From Sphingobacterium psychroaquaticum (lineage in GTDB: Bacteria; Bacteroidota; Bacteroidia; Sphingobacteriales; Sphingobacteriaceae), in contig NZ_FXAU01000002.1 in the NCBI RefSeq assembly GCF_900177625.1, forward strand, positions 333,707-397,706: a DNA stretch of 64,000 nucleotides, in the 5' to 3' direction. The notes below the pieces were generated by a model. The model worked only from the letters and a program-made list of their open reading frames with translations. It made no database searches and was not told where the DNA came from. Of the stretch, positions 1-8,206 are shown piece after piece; positions within the stretch are counted from its first letter, which is position 1, and each line of letters begins with the position of its first letter. The position numbers were made by a program, and so were the translations under genes.

Positions 1-1
1 T

Positions 2-158
2 AGTAGGGAGTAGGGAGTAGAAAGTAGTTAGTAGAGACACAAACCCCGAAGGGCTCAGCGTAGCTAAATCTTGTGTCTATTAGGAAGTAGGAAAGTACTA
101 CAAACTAAATACTATGAACTACGAACTACACTGCGTAGCTTAATCTTATATCTAGTAG
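2..158. repeat. heptamer-periodic intergenic repeat, two facing arms
   Basis: Five in-register 7-mers of the form AGTAGNN start at 2, 9, 16, 23 and 30. Five 7-mers of the form ACTANNN (the reverse complement sense) start at 97, 104, 111, 118 and 125. The arms could fold back on each other. Within the same stretch a 22-nt direct repeat (58-79 and 133-154, three mismatches) begins GCGTAGCT. No gene is supported here: the reading frame open from 71 runs through the repeat, and the real start of the next gene is at 179. A related array lies at 50901-51041. Confidence 0.8.
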
Positions 159-178
159 AAAGTACTAAACAAAAAAAC

Positions 179-2578
179 ATGATAAAGAACTATATAAAAA
201 TCGCCTGGCGCAGTATTGTAAAGAACCGCTTCTTTAGTTTACTGAATATATTTGGCTTAGCCATCAGTTTATCAGTTGCCATACTCTTGCTTACCTATGG
301 TCGACAAGAACTGAGTTTTGATAAACACTTTTCAAAAGAGTCGAATATTTATCGGGTATACATGCAGACAACGCCGACCTATAACAATGAAAATTGGGTC
401 CAGTTGCCAAATGCTGTTGCTCCAACGATGCTTGCCGAAGTTCCAGAAGTCAAATCGGCCGCACGCCTCGTAAAACTGGACTTTACTGGGACAGCTTCCA
501 TTAGAGTGAACGAGTCGAACTTCATGGAAAATAATATTTATCTGGCAGACTCGGCCCTGTTTAACTTATTCGATTTCAAGTTCATTGAAGGAAATAGGAA
601 AACTGTCTTTTCCAATCCCAAAAGTGTTGTCATCGCTCAGAGTAAAAAAGAACAGCTTTTCGGCAAACAAGAAGCGCTTAATAAGGAAATTGTTTTCAAT
701 CAGCGTGATACGATGATCGTGTCGGGTGTGTTCCAAGACCTACCGTTGAACAGCAGTATAGAAGGCGATATCTTTACGAATATTATGGACTCCTGGATGG
801 GAAAAGATATATACTGGTCCAATGCCAGCTACGAAACCTATTGCTTACTATCTCCAACCGCAAATGCTGATCAAGTAGCACACCTGACGACAGCTTTGAT
901 TAACAAGCATGTGCCGGCAGATGAACAGTATTATACACAGTTTTTCCTACAGCCTCTTGCTAAAGTTCACCTCTATTCAGGCCACTTAAAGCATGACGCT
1001 TCTTCTCGGATAGGTAACATCAATACCGTAAAAACAATCTTCATTCTTGCTTCGCTCATTATCGCTATAGCCTGTATCAACTACATGAACCTGGCGACTG
1101 CCCGATCACAAAAAAATGCAAAAGAAGTTGGTGTCAGCAAAGTTTTGGGGGCAAAACCTTATGAGATTAAACTACGCTTTTACCTGGAAACAGCGATTGT
1201 GTCCCTTATATCCATTGTGATTGGACTACTCCTAGCCTGTGCCCTACTAACTACATTTAACAACATGATTGGGACGAGCATCAATATCGCGTCCTTGTTG
1301 AGCTTAGGCAACCTCGCCGTCCTGTTATGTATTTGGTTAGCCGTTACCTTAATTGGAGGTAGCTATCCTGCTTTCTATATGGCAAGAATCCCAAGTTTAT
1401 CGCTGATGAAAAAGTGGGATAATAAAAACGTTGCGTCCGAGCTTATTCGCAGGGGACTGGTTGTATTTCAATTCACCTGCTCGATTATCCTCATCATCGG
1501 TGTGCTTGTCATCTCATTACAGATGAAGCATGTTCAAGATAAAGATCTAGGCTACAAGCCAACACAGATATTGACTATTCCGATGCGAGCCATTACTAAA
1601 GTAGATAAATACGAAAGTATCAAACAATCACTGCTATCCATTAGTGGAACAGAAAGCATTTCAACATTGCAAACCTACCCTGGTTTTGGAGAGAGCGGTA
1701 AAACCATAAACGCAGCGGGGGCCATCACAGAAGGTCTTCCCGTACGTACGTGTAGCAGTCGTGGTGAAGTCGTACAAACAATGGGCTTAGATCTCTTGGC
1801 AGGATCCGATCTTCCGCAAAATATCTCGCCTAATGACACCGTTTGTTACACGTTAATAAATGAAGTCGTCGCAAGCTACCTCGGTTTTAGCAATCCGGCC
1901 GACGCCATTGGTCAACCACTAAAATCAGAAATGATGAAAAAGTCTGTCATCGTAGGCGTAGTTCGAAACTTCAATTTCAGTAATCTTAAAGATGCCATTG
2001 GCGGATATGTATACTACCGAATGAACAATCCGTCAGAAAGCTACCGATACTTTGTTCTACGCTATAACACAGCGAACACTTCGACTTATCTCGATCAGGT
2101 ACGCGCTGTATTTGCAAAGGAACAACCTGAAGTAGCCTTCGACTACCAATTCCTGGACGATTATATCCGGAAACAATATGAAGTAGAAAACCGGACGAAT
2201 AAAGTTATAAGTGCCTTCTCTATCTTGACCATATTCGTCGCATCATTGGGACTATTTGGTCTAGCAGCTTTCACTGCAGAACAACGTAAGAAAGAGATTG
2301 GGGTCCGAAAAGTTTTGGGCGCGAGTACCTATAAAATCGTTAAACTACTATCGGGACATTTCGTCCTTCTGGTGGTCCTTTCCTTAATCATAGCCAGTCC
2401 AATAGCTTGGTGGTTATTTTCGAAATGGTTACAGGACTTTACTTTCCGCATACAAATCCCTTGGTGGGTATTCCTTAGCGCTGGCGCGCTGGCATTGATA
2501 ATTGCTATGTTTACCATTGGTTATCAAGCGATGCGTGCTGCCCGTGTAAATCCGGTAAATAGTTTACGGGACGAATAA
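179..2578 (+). CDS. FtsX/MacB-type ABC transporter permease
   Basis: This 799-residue inner-membrane permease belongs to the duplicated MacB/FtsX type common in Bacteroidota. The N-terminus (MIKNYIKIAWRS, then a membrane helix at about 20-41) is the usual start of the family, so ATG 179 is preferred to the earlier in-frame start at 71 that lies in repeat DNA. A periplasmic domain precedes a central membrane block near 280-420. A second periplasmic domain and a C-terminal membrane block follow. The motif E-(V/I)-G-V-x-K-V-L-G-A appears once in each half, marking the internal duplication. With the ATPase at 3791 it should form a mechanotransmission-type transporter. No MacA-like adaptor is nearby. 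Substrate unknown. Confidence 0.9.
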   Translation: MIKNYIKIAWRSIVKNRFFSLLNIFGLAISLSVAILLLTYGRQELSFDKHFSKESNIYRVYMQTTPTYNNENWVQLPNAVAPTMLAEVPEVKSAARLVKLDFTGTASIRVNESNFMENNIYLADSALFNLFDFKFIEGNRKTVFSNPKSVVIAQSKKEQLFGKQEALNKEIVFNQRDTMIVSGVFQDLPLNSSIEGDIFTNIMDSWMGKDIYWSNASYETYCLLSPTANADQVAHLTTALINKHVPADEQYYTQFFLQPLAKVHLYSGHLKHDASSRIGNINTVKTIFILASLIIAIACINYMNLATARSQKNAKEVGVSKVLGAKPYEIKLRFYLETAIVSLISIVIGLLLACALLTTFNNMIGTSINIASLLSLGNLAVLLCIWLAVTLIGGSYPAFYMARIPSLSLMKKWDNKNVASELIRRGLVVFQFTCSIILIIGVLVISLQMKHVQDKDLGYKPTQILTIPMRAITKVDKYESIKQSLLSISGTESISTLQTYPGFGESGKTINAAGAITEGLPVRTCSSRGEVVQTMGLDLLAGSDLPQNISPNDTVCYTLINEVVASYLGFSNPADAIGQPLKSEMMKKSVIVGVVRNFNFSNLKDAIGGYVYYRMNNPSESYRYFVLRYNTANTSTYLDQVRAVFAKEQPEVAFDYQFLDDYIRKQYEVENRTNKVISAFSILTIFVASLGLFGLAAFTAEQRKKEIGVRKVLGASTYKIVKLLSGHFVLLVVLSLIIASPIAWWLFSKWLQDFTFRIQIPWWVFLSAGALALIIAMFTIGYQAMRAARVNPVNSLRDE

Positions 2579-2662
2579 ATCAATATGTATCAGGTTTATA
2601 TAAACAAAAAGAATCATACCGATCTAGCGGTATCCAATCTATAATAAAAGCACCAGTAAAAA

Positions 2663-3775
2663 ATGAAAAAGCTAACCTTAATTATATTCTTATGTACCGG
2701 TCTTCTTTCATGGGCCGATGCACAAGAAAAAAATATCGTTCAAAAAAACACGAAAGAACAGGCCAATGAGGATAAAAACTGGCAACTGATCAACAATAAT
2801 AAAGAATGGAAATTACGTGTACGGGGCCAGGTACAACTCAGCTCAGATGACAAGGCCATCACCTCGCTATCTCGAGGTGGAGCGATTCATTTTAGCCAGC
2901 GGGGCGAGAAGCTTGAAGTCTCTGAAGATAAATCAGGCAAAGTACTATATAAAATAAACGGACGAATCATTGATGAAAATAATACCACATATCAATCACT
3001 TATTTCCTCTTGTGTAAGCACCTTGATCAAAGGTGGTGTAGATGCTGAAAGACGGACCGCCCGTCTCTATACCGCAGGGGGAACCCAGGCCGTACTTCAA
3101 GAACTAGGTTCTTTACACAATGATTTCGCAAGAAGTCGTTATATCAATGCTTTGTTACTGTTACCGATCTCTTCATCCGAGTCGGTCACGCTAATAAAAC
3201 AAGTACCTCAATTACTGGAAAGTGATTATTACCAATCCGAAATTTTCTCAGACCTATTAACAAAATCAGAGCAACAAGATTACCTCTACACCGCGATCTT
3301 GTCAGCCACGGAAGATATAAAATCGGACTACTATCGATACACGACAGTTAGTAAACTCCTTAATGTCCAATCCCTGAATCAGGAACAAAAAGCCGCTGTT
3401 CTCCACATAGTTCGTCATACCAGTTCAGACTATTATCAAGCAGAACTGTTCAAGCAGCTACTAAAAACACAAACAATTGAAAGCCCTGATTTCCAAGAGA
3501 CCATGTCTTTGGTACAAAGCATGAAGAGCGACTATTATAAAACGGAAATTCTAAGTGGCTTAATGAAAAAAGCGGAGAAAGAATCGGACTGGAAATTACT
3601 CATCCCTCAAGTCAGTCATATTGCATCGGATTACTACCAAGCAGAATTGCTACAACAGATGACTAAACGGATTCCAGCATCCGAAACACTTAAGCAACAA
3701 CTACAGGAAGCCGCAAAGAACATAAAGTCTGACTTTTATTACGGTAAAATTACGCGTCAAATTAGCGCTATTTAG
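2663..3775 (+). CDS. exported protein with seven 34-residue SDYY repeats
   Basis: This 370-residue protein has a signal peptide (residues 1-20, ending A-D-A-Q). A domain of about 100 residues follows and contains a stretch resembling the GIN/adhesin-like beta domains. The C-terminal half is a regular repeat: S-D-Y-Y begins at residues 187, 221, 255 and 289, then 322, with S-D-F-Y at 356 and a degenerate N-D-F at 153, so the period is 34. Each unit continues with a hydrophobic pattern like E-(I/L)-(F/L)-x-x-L-L, suggesting paired helices stacked into a solenoid. The gene sits between the permease and ATPase genes of one ABC transporter, so it is probably the periplasmic partner. Function not known. 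Confidence 0.75.
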   Translation: MKKLTLIIFLCTGLLSWADAQEKNIVQKNTKEQANEDKNWQLINNNKEWKLRVRGQVQLSSDDKAITSLSRGGAIHFSQRGEKLEVSEDKSGKVLYKINGRIIDENNTTYQSLISSCVSTLIKGGVDAERRTARLYTAGGTQAVLQELGSLHNDFARSRYINALLLLPISSSESVTLIKQVPQLLESDYYQSEIFSDLLTKSEQQDYLYTAILSATEDIKSDYYRYTTVSKLLNVQSLNQEQKAAVLHIVRHTSSDYYQAELFKQLLKTQTIESPDFQETMSLVQSMKSDYYKTEILSGLMKKAEKESDWKLLIPQVSHIASDYYQAELLQQMTKRIPASETLKQQLQEAAKNIKSDFYYGKITRQISAI

Positions 3776-3790
3776 TTCAAAAAGTACGAC

Positions 3791-4450
3791 ATGATAAAAC
3801 TGCAAAACATATTTAAATGGTACCATGTGGGCGGAACACGCAGCTATGTACTCAAGGATATAAACCTCGAAGTGGACCCAGGAGATTTTATTTCGATTAT
3901 GGGTCCTTCGGGATCTGGCAAATCCACATTACTAAACCTACTCGGTATGCTCGATATGCCCGATGAAGGTAAATATTACTTCATGGAGGAAGACGTATTT
4001 GCTCTGAAAGCGAAGAGAAGAACTGCCCTCTTCCAATCACATATAGGCTATGTTTTTCAATCTTACCATCTTATTGATGACCTAACGGTTTATGAGAACA
4101 TTGAAACACCCCTCCTGTATAAGGATCTTCCAGGGAAAGAACGAAAAGCTATTGTTGCAGATATGCTCGACCGTTTCGGAATCGTGGGTAAAAAAGACCT
4201 CTTTCCGTCGCAGCTTTCGGGAGGACAGCAGCAGATTGTTGGTATAGCACGCGCGTTAGCAACATCTCCGACACTACTGTTGGCCGATGAGCCGACAGGG
4301 AACCTCAACTCGAAGCAAGGAGAAGAGATTATGCAGCTGTTCAAACAGCTCAACGAGGAGGGCGTAACAATTATCCAGGTAACACACTCTGAGAAGAACG
4401 CAGAGTATGGCAAACGGACAATACACATGTTGGATGGTCAATTAAGGTAA
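3791..4450 (+). CDS. ABC transporter ATP-binding protein (LolD/MacB type)
   Basis: This 219-residue protein is a complete ATPase of the MacB/LolD family and probably energises the permease at 179-2578. Visible motifs are Walker A GPSGSGKST (about residues 38-46), the Q-loop in GYVFQSYHL, the signature LSGGQQQ, Walker B LLLADEPTGNLN and the switch His in VTHSE. After the signature the sequence reads I-V-G-I-A-R-A-L where the family normally has R-V-A-I-A-R-A-L, so the usual Arg after QQQ is lost. It starts 15 bp after the repeat-protein gene, consistent with one operon. Confidence 0.9.
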   Translation: MIKLQNIFKWYHVGGTRSYVLKDINLEVDPGDFISIMGPSGSGKSTLLNLLGMLDMPDEGKYYFMEEDVFALKAKRRTALFQSHIGYVFQSYHLIDDLTVYENIETPLLYKDLPGKERKAIVADMLDRFGIVGKKDLFPSQLSGGQQQIVGIARALATSPTLLLADEPTGNLNSKQGEEIMQLFKQLNEEGVTIIQVTHSEKNAEYGKRTIHMLDGQLR

Positions 4451-4458
4451 AGCAGGTA

Positions 4459-4491
4459 GCCACGTCACCGTTAGAAGCGCTGCGACGTGGC
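4459..4491. other. inverted repeat after the ABC operon
   Basis: An 8-bp perfect stem, GCCACGTC / GACGTGGC, encloses 17 nt. Partly matching outer arms (CAGGTAG at 4453 and CTACACCTG at 4502-4510) suggest a larger fold. It begins 8 nt after the ATPase stop codon. No T-tract follows, so it is not a convincing factor-independent terminator; it may protect the mRNA 3' end. Confidence 0.4.
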
Positions 4492-4569
4492 AAATTACCG
4501 GCTACACCTGGACAGCTCTATTTCTAGCATCATTTTTGCATTCGTTTAAAAAGTCGTAATTTGGTACCG

Positions 4570-5418
4570 ATGAATGAAAACGAACTAAAAGCGCTCATTT
4601 CATTGCTAGATGATCCTGATACGGAGATTTATCATGAATTAGCCGATAAGCTGATCTCATCTGGTCCAGAGGTTGTCCCGTTCTTGGAGCAACACTGGGA
4701 ACAATCATTCGATGTGCTTTTACAAGGACGCGTGGAGGAAATTATCCATAAAATCCAATTCAACCAAGTCAAAAATGACCTCCAACTGTGGAAGATAAGT
4801 AACCAGGAAGATCTGCTGGAGGGACTACTGATTGTGAACCGCTATCAGTATGCAAACCTCCATGAAGATGAGGTCCGCAATCAGCTCGCCGAACTAAAGC
4901 GTAACGCTTGGTACCATCTGATGTACGAAATGACACCGGTTGAAAAAGTAAAACTGCTGAATAATATTCTTTTTCATGAGTTTGGCCTTTCTGGAAATAC
5001 GACCGATTACCACGCACCGCAGAATTCATTCTTAAATAAAGTACTGGAAACAAAAAAAGGGAATCCTATTTCACTGGCCTGTATCTACAGCCTGGTTGCC
5101 CAACGACTAGATATTCCCATACATGGGATAAATCTTCCGAAACACTTTGTTTTAGCTTATATGGACGAAGATAACCCGGAAGAGGTCTTGTTCTATATCA
5201 ATGTGTTTAACCGTGGACAGATCATGCGGGAAGAGGATATACGATCCTTTCTACAACAACTGAACCTTCCACCTAGCGATGAATACATGAAGCCATGTGA
5301 CAACCTCGCTATTGTTCGGCGCGTACTACGCAACTTGGTTGCCTCGTACGAGCATGTAGATAATCTAGAGAAGAAAAAGGAAGTGCAAATCTTGCTGGAT
5401 CTTACTGACCCAGCGTAG
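4570..5418 (+). CDS. SirB1/transglutaminase-like family protein
   Basis: This 282-residue cytoplasmic protein of the SirB1-N/transglutaminase-like family (tetratricopeptide-associated in proteobacteria) starts at ATG 4570; an in-frame TTG lies 9 nt earlier. The N-terminal 90 residues are helical and HEAT-like. The core contains GNPISLACIYSLVAQRL, with the Cys where transglutaminase-like folds carry theirs, and LPKHFVLAY with the matching His. Members are widespread, but their biochemical role is poorly known. Its last 17 bp overlap the end of the convergent lipoprotein gene. Confidence 0.8.
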   Translation: MNENELKALISLLDDPDTEIYHELADKLISSGPEVVPFLEQHWEQSFDVLLQGRVEEIIHKIQFNQVKNDLQLWKISNQEDLLEGLLIVNRYQYANLHEDEVRNQLAELKRNAWYHLMYEMTPVEKVKLLNNILFHEFGLSGNTTDYHAPQNSFLNKVLETKKGNPISLACIYSLVAQRLDIPIHGINLPKHFVLAYMDEDNPEEVLFYINVFNRGQIMREEDIRSFLQQLNLPPSDEYMKPCDNLAIVRRVLRNLVASYEHVDNLEKKKEVQILLDLTDPA

Positions 5419-6499
5419 AGGCATCTCGCGTATCTAATGCTAACCCCACAGGTCTGCCCTGGGCTTCAGTGGATACGCTTTTATCTGGCTCCACATCTCC
5501 GCTATCAGAAATTTTAAAACGCATAATCATTTTCGTCCAACGATCTGCAACATAAATGTACTGACCAGTAGAACGATTATCAATAGCTACACTGGTAGGT
5601 TCCCTTAGTAAGGTTTTGACACCTGTGATAATCCGAGTCGGTTCAATAACGCTTTCTTTAATTTTCTCTGAAAATTTTTCAAAGATTAAAATTCTACCCG
5701 ATCCCGCCACCGCAGTATCGACAACATCGGCAACAACCAGTATATTCTTAACACTATCATAGGCAAGATCGCGGAGATTTCTCGCATCTGGGATAGCTAT
5801 AGTCCGCGTCGGATTAAGCTTTCCGATAGAATCGGCCAAATTAATTTCTGTGTTAATAATATCCTCAAACACATAAATCCCCCCGGCTTTAGCTGCAGTA
5901 TTCACAGTGAAAAAATTCTTGGATGCATAAACACCACCAGACATCGTCAACCCACTATTTCTTAATTTTTTAAAAGGTCTAGCGTAACCATTTTTACTCA
6001 AAGGTCTATACACTAAATATATACCCGCATTTTCACCTTGACCATTTACAATGAAAAATGTTTCCGATCCTGACTCATACCCAAAGCCTTTCACAAAATC
6101 ATAGTACCTGTTCCCCATTCGGCCATTATTAGATAAAAGTCCCGTGTTTACACCGATATTCATAAAATATACAGCCGTATCTAATATGCCATCTCGGTTC
6201 GCACTACCTTGAAATAAAGTCTTCAAGTAAGGATTAAAATAAATAGGGCCGCCTCCTTTTGCACTAGAAGTGTGTGCCAAGGCAAAGTTAAAGGTGGAAG
6301 AATCTGCTGGATAAATAATACGTACATTGACAAGTGGCTTCGCAGCACTTGAAGTACTATACTCCTCAAAAGAAACATAGAGCCTCGAAAATGTTTTGGT
6401 ATCCAATTTTGGTTCTCCATCTTCCCGCTCACAGGCATACACCCCAACCAACAAAGCAACAGCAATAAACGTTTTATATATATAGGAAATCTTTCTCAT
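5402..6499 (-). CDS. lipoprotein with propeller-like repeats, function unknown
   Basis: This 365-residue protein has a lipoprotein signal peptide (MRKISYIYKTFIAVALLVGVYAC; lipobox G-V-Y-A-C near residue 23). The mature part contains several segments resembling NHL/beta-propeller blades: R-N-L-R-D-L-A-Y-D, E-P-T-S-V-A-I-D-N and R-P-V-G-L-A-L-D-T, each followed by strand-rich text such as I-Y-V-A-D-R. A periplasmic or outer-membrane lipoprotein with a small propeller is the likely fold. I do not recognise a specific family. The 3' end overlaps the convergent gene by 17 bp with no terminator between. Confidence 0.65.
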   Translation of the reverse strand: MRKISYIYKTFIAVALLVGVYACEREDGEPKLDTKTFSRLYVSFEEYSTSSAAKPLVNVRIIYPADSSTFNFALAHTSSAKGGGPIYFNPYLKTLFQGSANRDGILDTAVYFMNIGVNTGLLSNNGRMGNRYYDFVKGFGYESGSETFFIVNGQGENAGIYLVYRPLSKNGYARPFKKLRNSGLTMSGGVYASKNFFTVNTAAKAGGIYVFEDIINTEINLADSIGKLNPTRTIAIPDARNLRDLAYDSVKNILVVADVVDTAVAGSGRILIFEKFSEKIKESVIEPTRIITGVKTLLREPTSVAIDNRSTGQYIYVADRWTKMIMRFKISDSGDVEPDKSVSTEAQGRPVGLALDTRDASTLGQ

Positions 6500-6630
6500 G
6501 ACTATGGATCATATGTGTTACAAACATACAAAATTAAACGCTTTCCCTTTGTCGTTTGCCACATCTACCACACCTTCTTTTGCAAATTTTTCCAGATTTC
6601 CGTAAAATTGTAAGATATTAAAGCATACAC

Positions 6631-7293
6631 ATGGAGAATCAGGCGTTTGAACGTGAAAAAATAAGCTTACCGAATCAAGGCAAAAAACTATTGCTGCACT
6701 CCTGCTGTGCGCCATGCGCAGGCGAAGTGATGGAAGCTTTAATTGCCTCTGATATCGAATTCACGATTTATTTTTACAACCCAAACATTCACCCGCGCAA
6801 AGAGTATGACCTACGTAAAGAAGAAAATATCCGCTTTGCAGAAAAGCACAATATTCCTTTTATAGATGCCGATTACGACGTCGACCATTGGTTTGATCTA
6901 GCCAAAGGGATGGAAAATGAACCAGAGCGTGGCATTCGTTGCACCATGTGCTTCGACATGCGTTTTGAGAAGACAGCCGAGTATGCAGCAGCGCATGGCT
7001 TTGATGTAATCTCTAGCTCCTTAGGTATTTCACGCTGGAAAACCATGTCGCAAATCAATGACTGTGGCGAACGTGCTGCTGCGCGATACCCCGATATGGA
7101 ATACTGGACTTTCAACTGGCGAAAAAAAGGAGGCTCCGGTCGCATGCTTGAAATCAGCAAGCGTGAAAAGTTTTATATGCAGGAATACTGCGGTTGTGCC
7201 TATTCCTTACGCGATACGAATAAATGGCGGATGGCCCATGGGCGAGATAAAATCGAACTTGGCAAAAACTATTACGGCGACGAACAGCAGTAA
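6631..7293 (+). CDS. queH: epoxyqueuosine reductase QueH
   Basis: This 220-residue protein of the QueH (DUF208) family performs the last step of queuosine synthesis, reducing epoxyqueuosine in tRNA; it is the non-orthologous alternative to QueG. The iron-sulfur and metal-binding cysteines are visible: HSCCAPC (Cys25, Cys26, Cys29), C-T-M-C-F-D-M-R in the middle and E-Y-C-G-C-A-Y-S near the C-terminus. Length is typical of the family. It is transcribed divergently from the lipoprotein gene and is followed after 53 bp by the yceD-rpmF-fab cluster. Confidence 0.93.
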   Translation: MENQAFEREKISLPNQGKKLLLHSCCAPCAGEVMEALIASDIEFTIYFYNPNIHPRKEYDLRKEENIRFAEKHNIPFIDADYDVDHWFDLAKGMENEPERGIRCTMCFDMRFEKTAEYAAAHGFDVISSSLGISRWKTMSQINDCGERAAARYPDMEYWTFNWRKKGGSGRMLEISKREKFYMQEYCGCAYSLRDTNKWRMAHGRDKIELGKNYYGDEQQ

Positions 7294-7329
7294 TTTTGTA
7301 AAAAGTTTCTTATTTACCAAAATAATAAT

Positions 7330-7337
7330 TAATTTTG
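7330..7337 (+). promoter_or_regulatory. Bacteroidota -7 element TAATTTTG upstream of yceD
   Basis: TAATTTTG is an exact match to TAnnTTTG. It ends 9 nt before ATG 7347, so the transcript would have almost no leader. It overlaps the TTG at 7335 that could be mistaken for a start codon. A second TAATTTTG lies at 7291. No clear TTG -33 box is at the expected spacing. Confidence 0.5.
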
Positions 7338-7346
7338 CAGGCTCAA

Positions 7347-7895
7347 ATGCAGATTGTGAAATATCTAAAACAATATAGAATACCGTTCTCGGGGTTAGCC
7401 GCGGGACAACACAACTTTGAATTTGAAATTGACGATAAGTTCTTTGATTGTTACGAACACTCTCTCGTTAAAAAAGGAAAATTAACAGCAAATGTTGAAC
7501 TCCAAAAACAAGAGAATATGTTGGTTGTACATTTTGATATTAAAGGTACCATCCAACTTACTTGCGACATCTGTCTTAGCGACTTTGATTCACCACAAGC
7601 CTTCAACGAACGAACGTTAGTGAAATTCACGGAGGAAGATTGGGAAAATAGCACGGAAGAAGTACTGGTTCTATCTACAAAAGATTATGAACTAGATATT
7701 GCTAACTTGTTATACGAATTCATTAATGTTCGGGTCCCTTACTACACGAAATGTACGGAACAAGGGGTGAATATCAGTTGCGACCCAGAGATGCTCGCGA
7801 AGATTAGTCGTGAAGAACCGGAGAACGAATCCGAAGAAGAAGAAAAAAAAATGGACCCACGTTGGGATATATTAAAGAGTATTAAAAATAACTAA
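7347..7895 (+). CDS. yceD: YceD family (DUF177) protein
   Basis: This 182-residue protein of the YceD/DUF177 family is needed for 23S rRNA accumulation in other bacteria and is nearly always encoded next to rpmF, as here. Start chosen at ATG 7347 because an upstream in-frame TTG (7335) is part of a -7 promoter element. The conserved cysteine motif is visible as L-T-C-D-I-C-L-S-D-F in the middle and a second Cys pair (Y-T-K-C-T-E, I-S-C-D-P-E) near the end. The tail is strongly acidic (E-E-E-E-K-K-M-D-P-R-W), typical for the family. Confidence 0.88.
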   Translation: MQIVKYLKQYRIPFSGLAAGQHNFEFEIDDKFFDCYEHSLVKKGKLTANVELQKQENMLVVHFDIKGTIQLTCDICLSDFDSPQAFNERTLVKFTEEDWENSTEEVLVLSTKDYELDIANLLYEFINVRVPYYTKCTEQGVNISCDPEMLAKISREEPENESEEEEKKMDPRWDILKSIKNN

Positions 7896-7909
7896 AACAC
7901 AAATACGAG

Positions 7910-8101
7910 ATGGCACATCCAAAGCGTAAGACTTCTAAATCAAGAAGAGACAAAAGAAGAACACATTATAAGGCAGAAAGACCTACGTTGACAGTATGTC
8001 AAGAAACTGGAGCTGTTCATACTCCACACCGTGCATATACAGTAGACGGAAACTTATACTACAACGGTAAATTGATTATTGAAAACACCGCTGCTGTCTA
8101 A
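7910..8101 (+). CDS. rpmF: 50S ribosomal protein L32
   Basis: This 63-residue ribosomal protein begins MAHPKRKTSKSRRDKRRTHY, which is the L32 signature (family start M-A-x-P-K-R-K-x-S-x-x-R-R). Only one Cys remains (V-C-Q-E-T-G), so it is the zinc-free form of L32. The yceD-rpmF-plsX-fabH order is widely conserved and links ribosome and lipid synthesis. It lies 14 bp after yceD and has a hairpin terminator just downstream. Confidence 0.96.
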   Translation: MAHPKRKTSKSRRDKRRTHYKAERPTLTVCQETGAVHTPHRAYTVDGNLYYNGKLIIENTAAV

Positions 8102-8121
8102 CGACATCATTCCAAAAAATT

Positions 8122-8178
8122 AAACATCCCAAATAGGTGTAAAACTCAATTTTTATACTTTAATTTGGGATGTTTTTG
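8122..8178 (+). terminator. rho-independent terminator after rpmF
   Basis: A 13-bp perfect stem (8122-8134 with 8163-8175, core CATCCCAAAT/ATTTGGGATG) closes a 28-nt loop and is followed by T residues. Lying between rpmF and plsX, it may set a partial stop so that the ribosomal protein is made in excess over the fab genes. Confidence 0.8.
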
Positions 8179-8206
8179 CGTATTATTGATTATAAAATAA
8201 TAACGA

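Noticed and set aside
2-158. Heptamer array considered as a CRISPR
   Set aside because: Units are 7 bp with no 25-40 bp repeat or unique spacers, and no cas gene is in the window.
71-178. 36-codon N-terminal extension of the FtsX/MacB permease
   Set aside because: Encoded by the intergenic repeat; the family start M-x-K-N-Y-x-K-I-A-W-R is at 179.
7335-7346. TTG start for yceD
   Set aside because: The TTG is part of the -7 promoter element TAATTTTG; ATG 7347 is the first start that would lie in the transcript.
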